A stretch of DNA of 64,000 nucleotides, taken from contig JAPOWH010000029.1 in the NCBI GenBank assembly GCA_026707735.1, forward strand, positions 1 to 64,000, read 5' to 3'. The notes below the pieces were generated by a model. That model saw only the letters and a program-made list of their open reading frames with translations, searched no databases and had not been told where the DNA came from. Position numbers and translations under genes: made by a program. Below are positions 1-8,959 of this stretch, piece by piece (the stretch's first letter is position 1; every line of letters starts with the position of its first letter). The DNA is from Gammaproteobacteria bacterium. Its GTDB lineage: Bacteria; Pseudomonadota; Gammaproteobacteria; Pseudomonadales; Azotimanducaceae.

Positions 1-231
1 AAGTCCCTTACCGATCTTGCGGGACCAAATTCGCTCTACTCCAACTTCGGGAATGAACTCAACAAGTTTTGCCGGACCGTCAGTGCTGACTTCCTCCGAG
101 GATTTGGATCCGCCTCCACCAAACGGGTTGAGTCTGTTTAAGGGCTTGAGAGGTCCGATGCATCCAGCGAGTAGAAGGACTATGGTTCCAACAACTATTG
201 CGCGACCGACGTGGAGTTTTGAATTGTTCAT
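1..231 (-). CDS. bamB: Outer membrane assembly lipoprotein BamB (N-terminal part, runs off the window)
   Basis: This is an open frame of 77 codons from an ATG at 231 to the window edge. It starts with a basic/hydrophobic signal peptide ending in a lipobox (LLLAGC), so the mature protein should be lipidated at that Cys. A Gly/Ser-rich linker follows, then a segment AKLVEFIPEVGVERIWSRKI that matches the start of the BamB beta-propeller. BamB is a lipoprotein of the BAM complex that inserts outer membrane proteins. It starts 17 bases after the yfgM-like stop, in the conserved hisS-yfgM-bamB order. The propeller itself lies outside the window, so assignment rests on the N-terminus plus context. 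Confidence 0.85.
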   Translation of the reverse strand, partial: MNNSKLHVGRAIVVGTIVLLLAGCIGPLKPLNRLNPFGGGGSKSSEEVSTDGPAKLVEFIPEVGVERIWSRKIGKGL

Positions 232-247
232 GGGTTGGATCGGAGAA

Positions 248-901
248 CTACGACGATGAATTGGATTCCGAATCGTCCTCTAAAGTTCTCGGTAGGCTAG
301 ACAACTTCGAGCCAATGCGCTGCTCGTCAAAAAAGCTCTCAGAGAGTTCCAACGCATCGGTATATGCGGTTGCCGCCAGTTCGATCTCTCCTCGTGCGCG
401 ATATATGTCTCCGGTCAGTTCAAGTGCAAGCAATTCGTAACCGGCCCCAACTTGACCTACTGTGCTCAGCGCTTCGTCTAGCTTGTTCAATTGAAACTCG
501 ACTCTAGCCTTGCGCATTCGAATCATGCTTTGGAAAGTTTTGTCCTTGGCCAACTCCAATGCACCGTTCAATTGTTCGAGAGCTAGCTCATAGTTGTCCT
601 CGTCGACGGCATCCTTTGCCTGATAAAGCAGCACGAACATTTGATAGCTGGAATTGGGGTATCGCTCTTCGATGTCCTGTGCCAGTTCCTCGACGGGGCC
701 CAAGAGACCTCTTGCCGTTTCGAAATCGACGAATATGTCCGCCCGTTCCTGAGCGACCTTGGCTCGATGGTCTTGAAAAAAGTTCCACCCAATGATTCCG
801 CCGATTCCCAAGACAAGCGCCAGCACAATCGTTAGCCCATAATCGCGCCATAACTGTCGTATTCGTTCAGCTTGTTCCTCTTCTGTCAGAAAATCTGCCA
901 A
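248..901 (-). CDS. yfgM: YfgM-like tetratricopeptide membrane protein
   Basis: The product has about 217 residues: a short cytoplasmic N-terminus (LTEEEQAERIRQLWRDYG), one transmembrane helix near residues 22-42, then a periplasmic helical TPR-like region and an acidic Ser-rich tail. This is the layout of YfgM (TPR_21 family), an inner-membrane partner of the Sec translocon/PpiD involved in periplasmic protein handling. I chose the TTG at 901 because a GGGAG ribosome-binding site lies 9 bases upstream and the stop of hisS is at 904. A TTG at 916 is an alternative. It sits between hisS and bamB as in many gammaproteobacteria. Confidence 0.85.
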   Translation of the reverse strand: MADFLTEEEQAERIRQLWRDYGLTIVLALVLGIGGIIGWNFFQDHRAKVAQERADIFVDFETARGLLGPVEELAQDIEERYPNSSYQMFVLLYQAKDAVDEDNYELALEQLNGALELAKDKTFQSMIRMRKARVEFQLNKLDEALSTVGQVGAGYELLALELTGDIYRARGEIELAATAYTDALELSESFFDEQRIGSKLSSLPRTLEDDSESNSSS

Positions 902-903
902 GC

Positions 904-2178
904 CTACTTCTCCCAATTCTCACTCAACACTTCAACCACTTGGTCGAAGGAAACCGTTGTTTGTTCCCTTTCAACACGCATCCACTTGATGGTGACTTCC
1001 CGCTTTGCTGCTTCTGCATCGCCCGCAATCAACGCCCATTTTGCGCCGGATTTGTCTGCCCATCTCATTTTGGCACCCATGCGACCGGACTCGGTGTGTT
1101 CCCGAACTCGTAGGTTCGTATGCCGACGCACCTGCCTAGCAACCTCTGCAACATATTCCTGCTGTTCGTCGCTATGTGCAATTATGTATACATCGGCTTT
1201 GTCGTACTTGGAGCTTCCTTCACACTGTTCGAGGAGTATCGCTATGCGATCGATTCCTGCCGCAAAACCAACGCCTGGTGTAGGCTTTCCGCCTAACAAC
1301 TCGATGAGCCCGTCGTAGCGGCCTCCAGCACAAATTGCATCTTGTGCACCCAGCTTGTCAGTCACCCATTCAAATACAGTATCCGTATAGTAGTCAAAGC
1401 CGCGAACCAGTCGGGGAGTGATTTGGTACTCAATGTTGGCACCGTCGAGTAATCGCCTCACCGCTGCAAACTTTTCGTTTGATTCCTGACTAACAAATTC
1501 CTCGATCGGTGGCGCTTGCTCCAAAATCTCCTGTGTACGAGAATTCTTGGAATCTAGGATCCGAATCGGATTCGCCTTCAATCGGTGTCGGCTGTCCGAA
1601 TCGAGATCATCCTCAATAGGCAGAAGATACTCTACCAAGGCCCCTCGATAGAGTGCTCGCTCAGCGGCGCTACCGATATTATTTAGCAAAAGAGTGATTT
1701 CGTCAAGTATGCCGAGCCTGCCGAACACATCAGTTCCTACGCTCATCAGTTCGTAGTCTATCGCCGGTCCTGAGTAGCCGAAAGCTTCAGCTCCGACTTG
1801 CTGAAACTGGCGGTATCTGCCGGATTGTGGTCTTTCATGCCTGAACATTGGACCGGCGTACCATAGCCTTGGTTTGTCCTCATGCGCCATGCTGTGGTTG
1901 ACAATTGCCCGCGCACATGAAGCAGTGCCTTCCGGTCGTAGCGCCAAATCCGTTCCATCACGATCTTCAAAGGAGTACATTTCCTTTGACACCGCATCGG
2001 TCGCTTCGCCTAGCCCACGGTCAAACAGATCCTTTGCTTCCAATACAGGCAATCTAATTTCTTCGTAGGAATAGCTCTGCAATACATCGCGAAACGTGTC
2101 TTCAATCAAAGTTAGGCGCGCTGAATCTTCGGGGAGAATGTCACGCATGCCCCGAACCGGCTGATATCGACGTTTCAC
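904..2178 (-). CDS. hisS: Histidyl-tRNA synthetase
   Basis: The product has 424 residues, the normal length for bacterial HisRS, a class II synthetase that charges tRNA-His. Visible features are the N-terminal PVRGMRDILPED segment, class II motif 2 (MFRHERPQSGRYRQFQQ), the histidine-specific loops LVRGFDYYTDTVFEW and CAGGRYDGLIELLGG, motif 3 (GVGFAAGIDRI) and a C-terminal anticodon-binding domain. Its ATG overlaps the stop of the upstream rodZ-like gene by 4 bases (ATGA), suggesting translational coupling. The ispG gene that usually lies between rodZ and hisS is absent. Confidence 0.97.
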   Translation of the reverse strand: MKRRYQPVRGMRDILPEDSARLTLIEDTFRDVLQSYSYEEIRLPVLEAKDLFDRGLGEATDAVSKEMYSFEDRDGTDLALRPEGTASCARAIVNHSMAHEDKPRLWYAGPMFRHERPQSGRYRQFQQVGAEAFGYSGPAIDYELMSVGTDVFGRLGILDEITLLLNNIGSAAERALYRGALVEYLLPIEDDLDSDSRHRLKANPIRILDSKNSRTQEILEQAPPIEEFVSQESNEKFAAVRRLLDGANIEYQITPRLVRGFDYYTDTVFEWVTDKLGAQDAICAGGRYDGLIELLGGKPTPGVGFAAGIDRIAILLEQCEGSSKYDKADVYIIAHSDEQQEYVAEVARQVRRHTNLRVREHTESGRMGAKMRWADKSGAKWALIAGDAEAAKREVTIKWMRVEREQTTVSFDQVVEVLSENWEK

Positions 2179-3311
2179 GGGGGAAGTTCGAAACTGGCGG
2201 TCGTCGAAGCTCTGTCCGTGTATTGATCCAAAGCGACTTCCTCGCCTTGGAACAACATCCGTACGGCATTCACATTGCCAATGTTGATGCGAAACGGAGC
2301 TTCACCATCCAGCTTAATTTCGGTGCCTTGTTCCTGCACACCCCGCACGAGTTGTGAATTCGTCGCATCTGTGACTGCAAGGTACGAATCATCGTCGACA
2401 AATGTGAATATAAGATCATGCTCAGACTCGGTCTCTTCCTCCACATCTCCCTCTGAGCCTTCGAAAATCAGTCCGTTCCCATTGTCGCCGACCGAACCTG
2501 ATTGGTCACCGGCAGTTTGCGTGTCGCCTCCTATCGTCGGGGAATCCGATTCCAATGGAAATTCTGACGAGCCGTCCGAATCCCGCAAACCCTCGGATGT
2601 CTCGCCAATTGAGCTCAATGCGCTTGAGCCAAGATTCAACAGCGATTCGTCTTCGTCAGTCTGATTGGAAACCGACTGGTCCAATACCGTGGAAGAAGGG
2701 AATCCCAACGAATCGTCTGGCGAATTCGAAGTGAAGGTCGGAACAGGTTGTGCGGCCCCATTGGATTGAGATGCGGGGTCGGATTGAGACGCGGATTCAA
2801 GCTCATTGTGTTGAGATTGCTCTGAGGTATTGGAGCTCGAGCCATCGTCCCGAGGAGAATGAAAGCCAAACCACCAAATGGCGAACGCTCCACACAGTAT
2901 CGCCAGCGAGAAAATGGCTATACCGATTATTGTTCCTACGCCTTGAAAGTCCCTGAAAAATCTGGCCGCGGCACGGTTTTTTCCATGATCGGAATGAACC
3001 AATTCCTCTTCGTGCTTACCGGAATCACTCAGGAGTTCGAGCATTTCCTCCGGGTCGATTTTCAAGTAGCGCGAGTAGTTGCGAATGTAGCCCTTCAAGT
3101 AGCCTTCTGAAGGCATCGATTCAAACTGGTCATTCTCGATGTTCTCGATATGCTGCCGAGGGATTCGCGTATCGAGCATCACGTCGTCGAGAGTTATTTC
3201 CTGGCGTTCTCTCTCTGCTCGAAACCGCTGGCCAATTGACCTTTCTGTCGACTGATCGCCCACCGATTCAGGTTGTTGATCGTCAACCTTTTCTTGAACT
3301 TCGTCGTTCAC
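2175..3311 (-). CDS. rodZ: RodZ-like helix-turn-helix membrane protein
   Basis: RodZ links MreB to the elongation machinery and helps set cell shape. The protein has an N-terminal HTH_25 domain (IGQRFRAERERQEITLDDV... to GYLKGYIRNYSRYLKIDPEEML), a basic juxtamembrane stretch and one transmembrane helix (VGTIIGIAIFSLAILCGAFAIWW). A long Ser/Asp/Gln-rich periplasmic linker follows, then a C-terminal DUF4115-like domain that includes FTFVDDDSYLAVTDA and ends GEEVALDQ. I placed the start at a GTG at 3311, giving a normal N-terminus. The frame stays open to an ATG at 3395, so the start is uncertain. It overlaps hisS by 4 bases. Confidence 0.85.
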   Translation of the reverse strand: MNDEVQEKVDDQQPESVGDQSTERSIGQRFRAERERQEITLDDVMLDTRIPRQHIENIENDQFESMPSEGYLKGYIRNYSRYLKIDPEEMLELLSDSGKHEEELVHSDHGKNRAAARFFRDFQGVGTIIGIAIFSLAILCGAFAIWWFGFHSPRDDGSSSNTSEQSQHNELESASQSDPASQSNGAAQPVPTFTSNSPDDSLGFPSSTVLDQSVSNQTDEDESLLNLGSSALSSIGETSEGLRDSDGSSEFPLESDSPTIGGDTQTAGDQSGSVGDNGNGLIFEGSEGDVEEETESEHDLIFTFVDDDSYLAVTDATNSQLVRGVQEQGTEIKLDGEAPFRINIGNVNAVRMLFQGEEVALDQYTDRASTTASFELPP

Positions 3312-3439
3312 CTTGCTATCCAAAATTACTGTACCTAACAGCAGTACGGCCCTGAATGGAGGAAAGAATGCCACCTGCTTCCTCAAAGGTGGCATGGGAC
3401 ATCCGTAACACTAGCTGCCGTTATCCCTGCGACAGAATT

Positions 3440-4552
3440 TTACATTGACGGCTGCTGCACAGCCGAATAGCGGTCGCGTCGCTTAGTCCTGTCTGCGAAT
3501 TGTCCAACAAGTTGTCCGCAGGCCGCATCAATGTCCGAACCACGCGTGGTCCTGTAGGTAACCATCAGCCCATTGTCAATCAATGTGCGTTGGAAGCTAC
3601 GGACATTTTCCATCGAAGGACGACGAAAATCTGCCAACGCTATGGGATTGAAGGAGATGAGATTCACCTTGCATCTAAAATCGCGAAGTAGCTTGGCAAG
3701 ATCGCGAGCGATGGCGTTGGAGTCGTTGACGCCGTCGATAAGCGTGTACTCGAAAGTCACTATTCTTCGATCGCTAAGCGATCCTAGATACGCACGGCAT
3801 GCCTCAAGCAAGTCAGCGACGGGATACTTCTTGTTGATAGGCACAAGAAAGCTACGCAGGTCATCATTGGGTGCGTGAAGCGAAACAGCAAGCGAAGCTT
3901 CAGTGCGTCCGCACATGTCGTAGATCCGCGGAACAACTCCAGCGGTGCTAATTGTGACACGACGCTTGGATATTCCGAAGGCAAGGTCGTCCATGAAGAT
4001 GTCTGTAGCTGTCATGACAGCCTCAAAATTCATCAATGGTTCGCCCATCCCCATGAAGACGATATTTGTTAGTTCACCACGAGCGGGATCGCCTTCAAGC
4101 CAAGTTTGCGCCTGGACAACTTGCCCAACAATGTCCTCGACTAGGAGATTGCCAGCAAATCCCTGCTTCCCAGTTGCACAGAAGGCGCAGTCCAGCGAAC
4201 AACCGCGCTGTGACGATATGCACAACGTATTTCTTCGGCCATCTGGAATCAGTACGCATTCGACAGCGCCTCCGTCCTTGGTTCCGACAACCCACTTTGT
4301 CGTTCCATCACCAGATGTTGATTGCCTGAGAACAGATGGCAATTCGGCCTCAGAAACCTCAGCCAATGCCGAACGAAATGACTTGGAGAGATTTGTCATT
4401 TCCATCACGTCGTACTCTCGCTCGTGATAGACCCATTTCATGAGTTGCTGAGCTCGAAACGGACGGTCGTCAAAGCCTAGAAGGAACTCCTTCATTTGAG
4501 CTCTGGATAACCCAAACAAGCTCGTTCGAGGACTGGTTGCTTCCATTGCCAT
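3440..4552 (-). CDS. rlmN: Dual-specificity 23S rRNA/tRNA (adenine-C2) methyltransferase RlmN
   Basis: RlmN is a radical-SAM enzyme that methylates C2 of A2503 in 23S rRNA and A37 in tRNAs. The radical SAM motif is CSLDCAFC within SSQRGCSLDCAFCATGKQGF. A GMGEPLMN motif and the C-terminal cysteine that carries the methylene intermediate (SDIDAACGQL) are both present. With the ATG at 4552, one base past the ndk stop, the protein is about 370 residues, normal for the family; an ATG at 4546 is equally possible. Usual neighbours ndk and rodZ are kept, but pilF, often between rlmN and rodZ, is missing. Confidence 0.96.
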   Translation of the reverse strand: MAMEATSPRTSLFGLSRAQMKEFLLGFDDRPFRAQQLMKWVYHEREYDVMEMTNLSKSFRSALAEVSEAELPSVLRQSTSGDGTTKWVVGTKDGGAVECVLIPDGRRNTLCISSQRGCSLDCAFCATGKQGFAGNLLVEDIVGQVVQAQTWLEGDPARGELTNIVFMGMGEPLMNFEAVMTATDIFMDDLAFGISKRRVTISTAGVVPRIYDMCGRTEASLAVSLHAPNDDLRSFLVPINKKYPVADLLEACRAYLGSLSDRRIVTFEYTLIDGVNDSNAIARDLAKLLRDFRCKVNLISFNPIALADFRRPSMENVRSFQRTLIDNGLMVTYRTTRGSDIDAACGQLVGQFADRTKRRDRYSAVQQPSM

Positions 4553-4553
4553 C

Positions 4554-4982
4554 TCAATGGCGTGGATGAACCTCTTCGGGACCGAAGAAGAAGCCGATTT
4601 CTCGAGCTGCAGATTGCGGTGAATCCGATCCATGCACGGCGTTTTCATCCATGCTGTCAGCGTACAAAGCGCGCAGAGTTCCCGGTTTCGCATCCGCAGG
4701 ATTAGTCGCGCCCATTACGTCCCGATTGCGCTCAATGGCTCTTTCACCTTCAAGGACTTGAACACAGATGGGCCCGGAGCTCATGAATTCGCATAGATTA
4801 GAGTAAAAAGGCTTCCCCTGGTGCTCCAAATAGAAGTCTTCCGCTCTCTCTCGCGTCAATTGCACCATGCGTGCAGCGGCAATACGTAGCCCTTCAGACT
4901 CAAAACGGGCGTATATTTCCCCAATGACGTTCTTCTTGACTGCATTGGGCTTGATGATTGAGAGCGTGCGTTCAATGGACAT
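4554..4982 (-). CDS. ndk: Nucleoside diphosphate kinase
   Basis: The product has 142 residues, the standard Ndk length. The enzyme moves the gamma-phosphate from ATP to other NDPs through a phospho-histidine. Visible are the N-terminal [15 protein letters not shown], the ATP-binding RDVMGATNP and the active-site His in the NAVHGSDSP segment. The ATG at 4982 gives the classical N-terminus; the frame continues upstream without homology. It is followed directly by rlmN. In related genomes ndk closes the isc operon; here only iscS stands upstream. Confidence 0.97.
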   Translation of the reverse strand: MSIERTLSIIKPNAVKKNVIGEIYARFESEGLRIAAARMVQLTRERAEDFYLEHQGKPFYSNLCEFMSSGPICVQVLEGERAIERNRDVMGATNPADAKPGTLRALYADSMDENAVHGSDSPQSAAREIGFFFGPEEVHPRH

Positions 4983-5094
4983 GCTTGACAGCCAACGACT
5001 CCTGTTAGTGAGATCATGCAAACGCTCGACGCGAATCCTTCGCACCCTAAAAGAGTGCTTGAGGGGTCGCGAGAACTCTAGGTGTGTGCGACGG

Positions 5095-6267
5095 TTATTG
5101 TACGAGTTGCGACGTGTCCGCTCGAAGGACAGCTACTACATCCCCAACTCGACTTCCGACGTAGTCAACATCATCTTGCGTGCTGTATCGTCCTAGCGAA
5201 AATCGGATCGAACTAGCCGCTAGGTCGTGTGGCACACCCAATTCCCGCAGCACGTACGACGGCTCGACCGTCGCAGAAGTGCACGCCGAGCCAGACGAGA
5301 CCGCAACGTCGTTCAATGCCATCATGAGGGATTCATCTTGAATGCCCTCAAAGGCCACGTTTAAGAGACCGGGAATGCGCTGTTCTTTGCTTCCGTTCAG
5401 GCTAACGCCGGTGATTTGTTCTAAGTGAGACCAAAGACGTTCACGCAGTTTTAGAATGCGTTCTGCGTCCACCTCCAAGTCCTGTTCGCAAATCTTGGCG
5501 GCTGTGCCCATTCCAACGATTTGATGCGTGGGTAGAGTGCCGGACCGCATACCACGTTCATGACCGCCACCATGAATCGTCGCAGCAATGCGCACCGGGG
5601 GATTGCGTCTGACATACAGTGCGCCAACACCTTTTGGACCATAGATCTTGTGTCCAGAAATGCTCAGCAAGTCAATGTGCATGAGTTTCACGTTTACAGG
5701 AATCTTCCCCACGCTTTGAGCGCCATCGACATGAAAAGGCACGCCTCGCTTCCGGCAGATTCTCCCGATGGTTGCAACATCATTGATCACTCCGATTTCA
5801 TTGTTGACATGCATGATGGAAACTACGAAGGTGTCCGACGTAATCGCTTCCTCCACTCTACTTGGTTGAATCAGTCCCTCGCTATCTGGCTTGACATAGG
5901 TGACGCTATAGCCGTTCTCTTCCAGATAGTGGCATGTATCCAACACTGCCTTGTGTTCATAGGACGATGTGACAATGTGACGACGATTGTCGATCTCTGC
6001 CAATCCCTTCAAGGCCAGATTGTCAGCTTCCGTTGCGCCGGAAGTCCAGACAATCTCCAGGGGATCCGCGCCAATGAGTTTGGCCAGGTCAACACGGGAC
6101 TGTTCGACGAGTTCCTCGGCTTCCCATCCGAAAACATGTGAACTGCTTGCAGGATTGCCGAAATGCCCATCCACCATCAAGCAAGAACTCATTTGGTGAG
6201 CGACTCGAGGGTCTACGGGTGTTGTGGCGGCGTAGTCCATGTAAACCGCACGCGAACGAGGAGCCAT
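5095..6267 (-). CDS. iscS: Cysteine desulfurase, IscS type
   Basis: This PLP enzyme releases sulfur from cysteine for Fe-S clusters and tRNA thiolation. It has [14 protein letters not shown] at the start, the EHKAVLDT segment, the PLP lysine in [10 protein letters not shown] and the catalytic Cys near residue 329 in [21 protein letters not shown]. The ATG at 6267 gives about 390 residues. The C-terminus ends [12 protein letters not shown] and lacks the longer tail known in E. coli IscS, where IscU docks. No iscR, iscU, iscA, hscBA or fdx surround it, although trmJ upstream and ndk downstream are the usual flanks of that operon. Confidence 0.92.
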   Translation of the reverse strand: MAPRSRAVYMDYAATTPVDPRVAHQMSSCLMVDGHFGNPASSSHVFGWEAEELVEQSRVDLAKLIGADPLEIVWTSGATEADNLALKGLAEIDNRRHIVTSSYEHKAVLDTCHYLEENGYSVTYVKPDSEGLIQPSRVEEAITSDTFVVSIMHVNNEIGVINDVATIGRICRKRGVPFHVDGAQSVGKIPVNVKLMHIDLLSISGHKIYGPKGVGALYVRRNPPVRIAATIHGGGHERGMRSGTLPTHQIVGMGTAAKICEQDLEVDAERILKLRERLWSHLEQITGVSLNGSKEQRIPGLLNVAFEGIQDESLMMALNDVAVSSGSACTSATVEPSYVLRELGVPHDLAASSIRFSLGRYSTQDDVDYVGSRVGDVVAVLRADTSQLVQ

Positions 6268-6365
6268 CTGACTAAGGGAATCTCGCTTGTTGAACAAGAT
6301 GCTACGTTAAGACTATGTTAAAGACTTACTACACTCGGCGGGGATTAATTCCATTCATCGAGCCA

Positions 6366-7085
6366 CTAATTCATTGCATTTTCCATGTGCGTAAGGATTC
6401 CTCGGAGGATTTGTACCTCGGTTTCATCCAACTCAATCCTACTGAACAGTCGCCGGATTCGTGTCATTGCTTCCCGAGGATTGTCGGGGTCGTAGAAGTC
6501 AATGGCAGTTAGTACCGATTCCAAATGTTCATAGAAACTCTCGACCGCACGGTGAGTGGCTAGGTTCCTGTCCCAGACATCATGCTCGCTATCCGGATCC
6601 ATGCCAATACGAAAGAGATCGTACGCAATCACCTGCACAGACATGGCCAAATTGAGCGAACCGTACGCATTGCTAGCTGGTATGCGAACTTGCAGGTTGC
6701 ACAAATTCAACTCATCGTTTGTCAGCCCGCTGTCCTCTCGGCCGAAGACTATGCCTATGGGATCGGAAAATCCATATTTCTTGTGGACAAGTGAAGCAAA
6801 GTCGGCAGATTCGAGCACAGGCCATGGAATGTGGCGACCTCGAGCGCTTGTTGCCGCGACCAGCACGCAGGAAGCGACGGCGCTTTGCAGAGTTTCATGA
6901 ACCTCGGCATCCAAGATGATGTCAAGCGCTCCAGCGGCTCGCCAATCCGCCTGAGGGTCGGGAAATCGCTTTGGGCGAACAAGAGAGAGCTTGGAAAGTC
7001 CCATCGTCTTCATTGCCCGCGCGGCTCCACCAATATTGCCCGGATGGGAAGGCTCTACAAGAACTATTCGAATCTGACTATTCAT
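6366..7085 (-). CDS. trmJ: tRNA (cytidine/uridine-2'-O-)-methyltransferase TrmJ
   Basis: This is a SPOUT-class methyltransferase that modifies nucleotide 32 of tRNAs. The N-terminal RIVLVEPSHPGNIGGAARAMKTMGL motif and the knotted SAM-binding region (GIVFGREDSGLTNDEL, RIPASNAYGSLNLAMSVQVIAYDLFR) are both complete. A helical C-terminal extension follows, as in other TrmJ proteins. The ATG at 7085 gives 239 residues. It is divergent from the suhB-like gene with almost no space between them, and it lies next to iscS, its usual neighbour across the iscR position. Confidence 0.95.
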   Translation of the reverse strand: MNSQIRIVLVEPSHPGNIGGAARAMKTMGLSKLSLVRPKRFPDPQADWRAAGALDIILDAEVHETLQSAVASCVLVAATSARGRHIPWPVLESADFASLVHKKYGFSDPIGIVFGREDSGLTNDELNLCNLQVRIPASNAYGSLNLAMSVQVIAYDLFRIGMDPDSEHDVWDRNLATHRAVESFYEHLESVLTAIDFYDPDNPREAMTRIRRLFSRIELDETEVQILRGILTHMENAMN

Positions 7086-7092
7086 TTGCAAA

Positions 7093-8040
7093 TTGAATGA
7101 TGACCCAATCGTTCAAAGTCCGTTTCATACCGAGGAATCCTTGGACGTGCTAGCATGGGCGAAATCTCCGCCAAGGATCTTCTTCTTGGAACCCCTAATC
7201 CGCATCGGTCTCCGTGCCGCGAGACAATCTAGACAGCAACTCTTGAGTACCTACGACCGCCCTCCATTCAACCGAATGCGACGACAAGCATTGCACAACT
7301 ATACGGCCGGAATAAAGAACAAACTTTACGCCAATATAGAGAGCGCCATCCTGAGTGCATATCCAAGTCACGCAGTGGTGCAAGAAACACCTGCTATCAA
7401 TAAGTCTGAACCCTTCACCTGGGTAGTTAAGCCTTTGGATGGCGTAGCAAATTTTCTCCGATCACTCAATGACTTTTGTGCAGTTTTGGGCATTTACGAA
7501 GATTCGAACCTTAGACACTCCATTGTCTACGACTACTTGCAGGACGACGAATATTACGCGAGCCAAGATGTCGGAGCAATGGTCAACCAAAATCGGCTTC
7601 GAGTTGCCAAGAACTTTGTGCACGACGAGGCGATAGTTGCAATTTGCAAACAAGACGCAATGGCGAGCAATTACAGTGCCCACTTTCAAAAAATGTATGC
7701 GCTGCTAAACGCATCTATGCAAGAAATACGCACAAGTGGATCGACGGCAATCGATCTTGCGCGAGTAGCACGCGGCAGACTCGATGCCTTTGTAACAGTT
7801 GGTCCACCGTCGAATACAGTTCAGATTGCGCAGTTGCTTGTAAAAGAGGCTGGGGGATTCGCCACCGAAGTTTGCTCATCCCATCAACATGAAAGCCCCC
7901 GTTACTTCATTGCAGCCAATCCTCAACTCTCGTCGACGATTGGCAAACTACTTGGCGCGAAGCCCGTTGAGATGGAACGTTTAGCTGCTTCTAGCATTGC
8001 CAACCAAGTGGAAGACAGTTCTCGCACCGAGGCGCCGTAG
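7093..8040 (+). CDS. suhB: SuhB-like inositol monophosphatase family protein with degraded active site
   Basis: The fold is recognisable from the segments RIGLRAARQSRQQLL, WVVKPLDGVANFLRSL, TSGSTAIDLARVARGRLDAF and LLVKEAGGFATEV. The position next to trmJ matches suhB. In SuhB the family acts as a Mg-dependent phosphatase and, separately, as a factor in rRNA antitermination. Here the first Asp of the DPLDG motif is Lys, the Thr after it is Val, the second Glu of the EES motif is Thr, and the WD pair near the end is Asn-Thr. Catalysis is therefore unlikely, and a structural role is my inference. The start is unclear: I give the TTG at 7093; there is no good ATG in frame upstream of the homology. 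Confidence 0.75.
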   Translation: MNDDPIVQSPFHTEESLDVLAWAKSPPRIFFLEPLIRIGLRAARQSRQQLLSTYDRPPFNRMRRQALHNYTAGIKNKLYANIESAILSAYPSHAVVQETPAINKSEPFTWVVKPLDGVANFLRSLNDFCAVLGIYEDSNLRHSIVYDYLQDDEYYASQDVGAMVNQNRLRVAKNFVHDEAIVAICKQDAMASNYSAHFQKMYALLNASMQEIRTSGSTAIDLARVARGRLDAFVTVGPPSNTVQIAQLLVKEAGGFATEVCSSHQHESPRYFIAANPQLSSTIGKLLGAKPVEMERLAASSIANQVEDSSRTEAP

Positions 8041-8047
8041 GTGGCAG

Positions 8048-8959
8048 CTACTTTCTAACGAAGTCGCTGCCTTCCTTCTCCGGTATTGCCAAGTCCTCAC
8101 GTTGAATACCTAACATCAATAGCATGGTGGCGGCAACATATATTGACGAGTAGGTACCGACAACCACTCCTATCGACAACGCGGACGCAAACCCTCTTAA
8201 TTGCTCGCCTCCCGCAACCAACAATGCTACCAAGACGAGTAGCGTAGTCATCGAAGTTACCAATGTCCTGCCCAACATCTGGTTCAGCGAACGATTGATG
8301 ATTTCGATTGGTGTGCCTCTCTTGCTGGTTCGAAAGTTCTCTCTAATTCGGTCCGAGACGACGATGGTGTCATTCAGCGAATAACCTATGACGGCGAGGA
8401 GCGCCGCCAACTCAGGCAAGTCGAAAGTCCACTGCATGAGGGAGAAAATGCCCACAACTATCAATACGTCATGAATTAGCGCTGCAACCGCACCCAAGGA
8501 GAACTTCCCTGTAAACCTAAACATGATGTAGACCATGATGGAAATCAGCGCCACAAGCAGCGCAAGCCCACCCTGTTCAGCAAGCTCGTCGCCAACAGCT
8601 GGTCCAACATAGTCCGATCGCCGCAGATCGACGGTCGAGTAGGTTTGCTCGAGTAGCTCGTGAATGTCCGCGCCTACGTTCGACTGGTCAACATCGTCCC
8701 CAGGTGGAACCCTAATGACGATGTCCGTTTCGGCTCCCAGAATTTGGACTACAGCATTGTCGTAGCCGGATTGCTCTAGCAACGAACGAATTTCAGCGGG
8801 TTCGACTGGAGTTTCAAAACCGACCTCGACAAGCACTCCTCCGGTGAATCCCAGTCCGCGATTGATGCCAAGGAACAATAGAGAGACTACAGAAACGACA
8901 AGCATCGTGGCGGACGCGACTAGTGCGATTTTGCGCTTGGACATGAAGTCGAAGTTCAT
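8048..8959 (-). CDS. secF: Protein translocase subunit SecF
   Basis: SecF is an inner-membrane RND-type subunit that with SecD uses the proton gradient to pull proteins through SecYEG. It has six predicted transmembrane helices, one near the N-terminus, a periplasmic P1-like domain (GFETPVEPAEIRSLLEQ), and the conserved AVIGYSLNDTIVVSDRIRE and RTLVTSMTTLLVLVALL segments. The ATG at 8959 overlaps the TGA of secD by one base (TGATG), so translation is probably coupled. Length is about 303 residues, typical for SecF. Confidence 0.97.
   Translation of the reverse strand: MNFDFMSKRKIALVASATMLVVSVVSLLFLGINRGLGFTGGVLVEVGFETPVEPAEIRSLLEQSGYDNAVVQILGAETDIVIRVPPGDDVDQSNVGADIHELLEQTYSTVDLRRSDYVGPAVGDELAEQGGLALLVALISIMVYIMFRFTGKFSLGAVAALIHDVLIVVGIFSLMQWTFDLPELAALLAVIGYSLNDTIVVSDRIRENFRTSKRGTPIEIINRSLNQMLGRTLVTSMTTLLVLVALLVAGGEQLRGFASALSIGVVVGTYSSIYVAATMLLMLGIQREDLAIPEKEGSDFVRK

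Noticed and set aside
5560-6141. 193-codon frame antisense to iscS
   Set aside because: Shadow of the cysteine desulfurase gene, which has all its motifs on the other strand.
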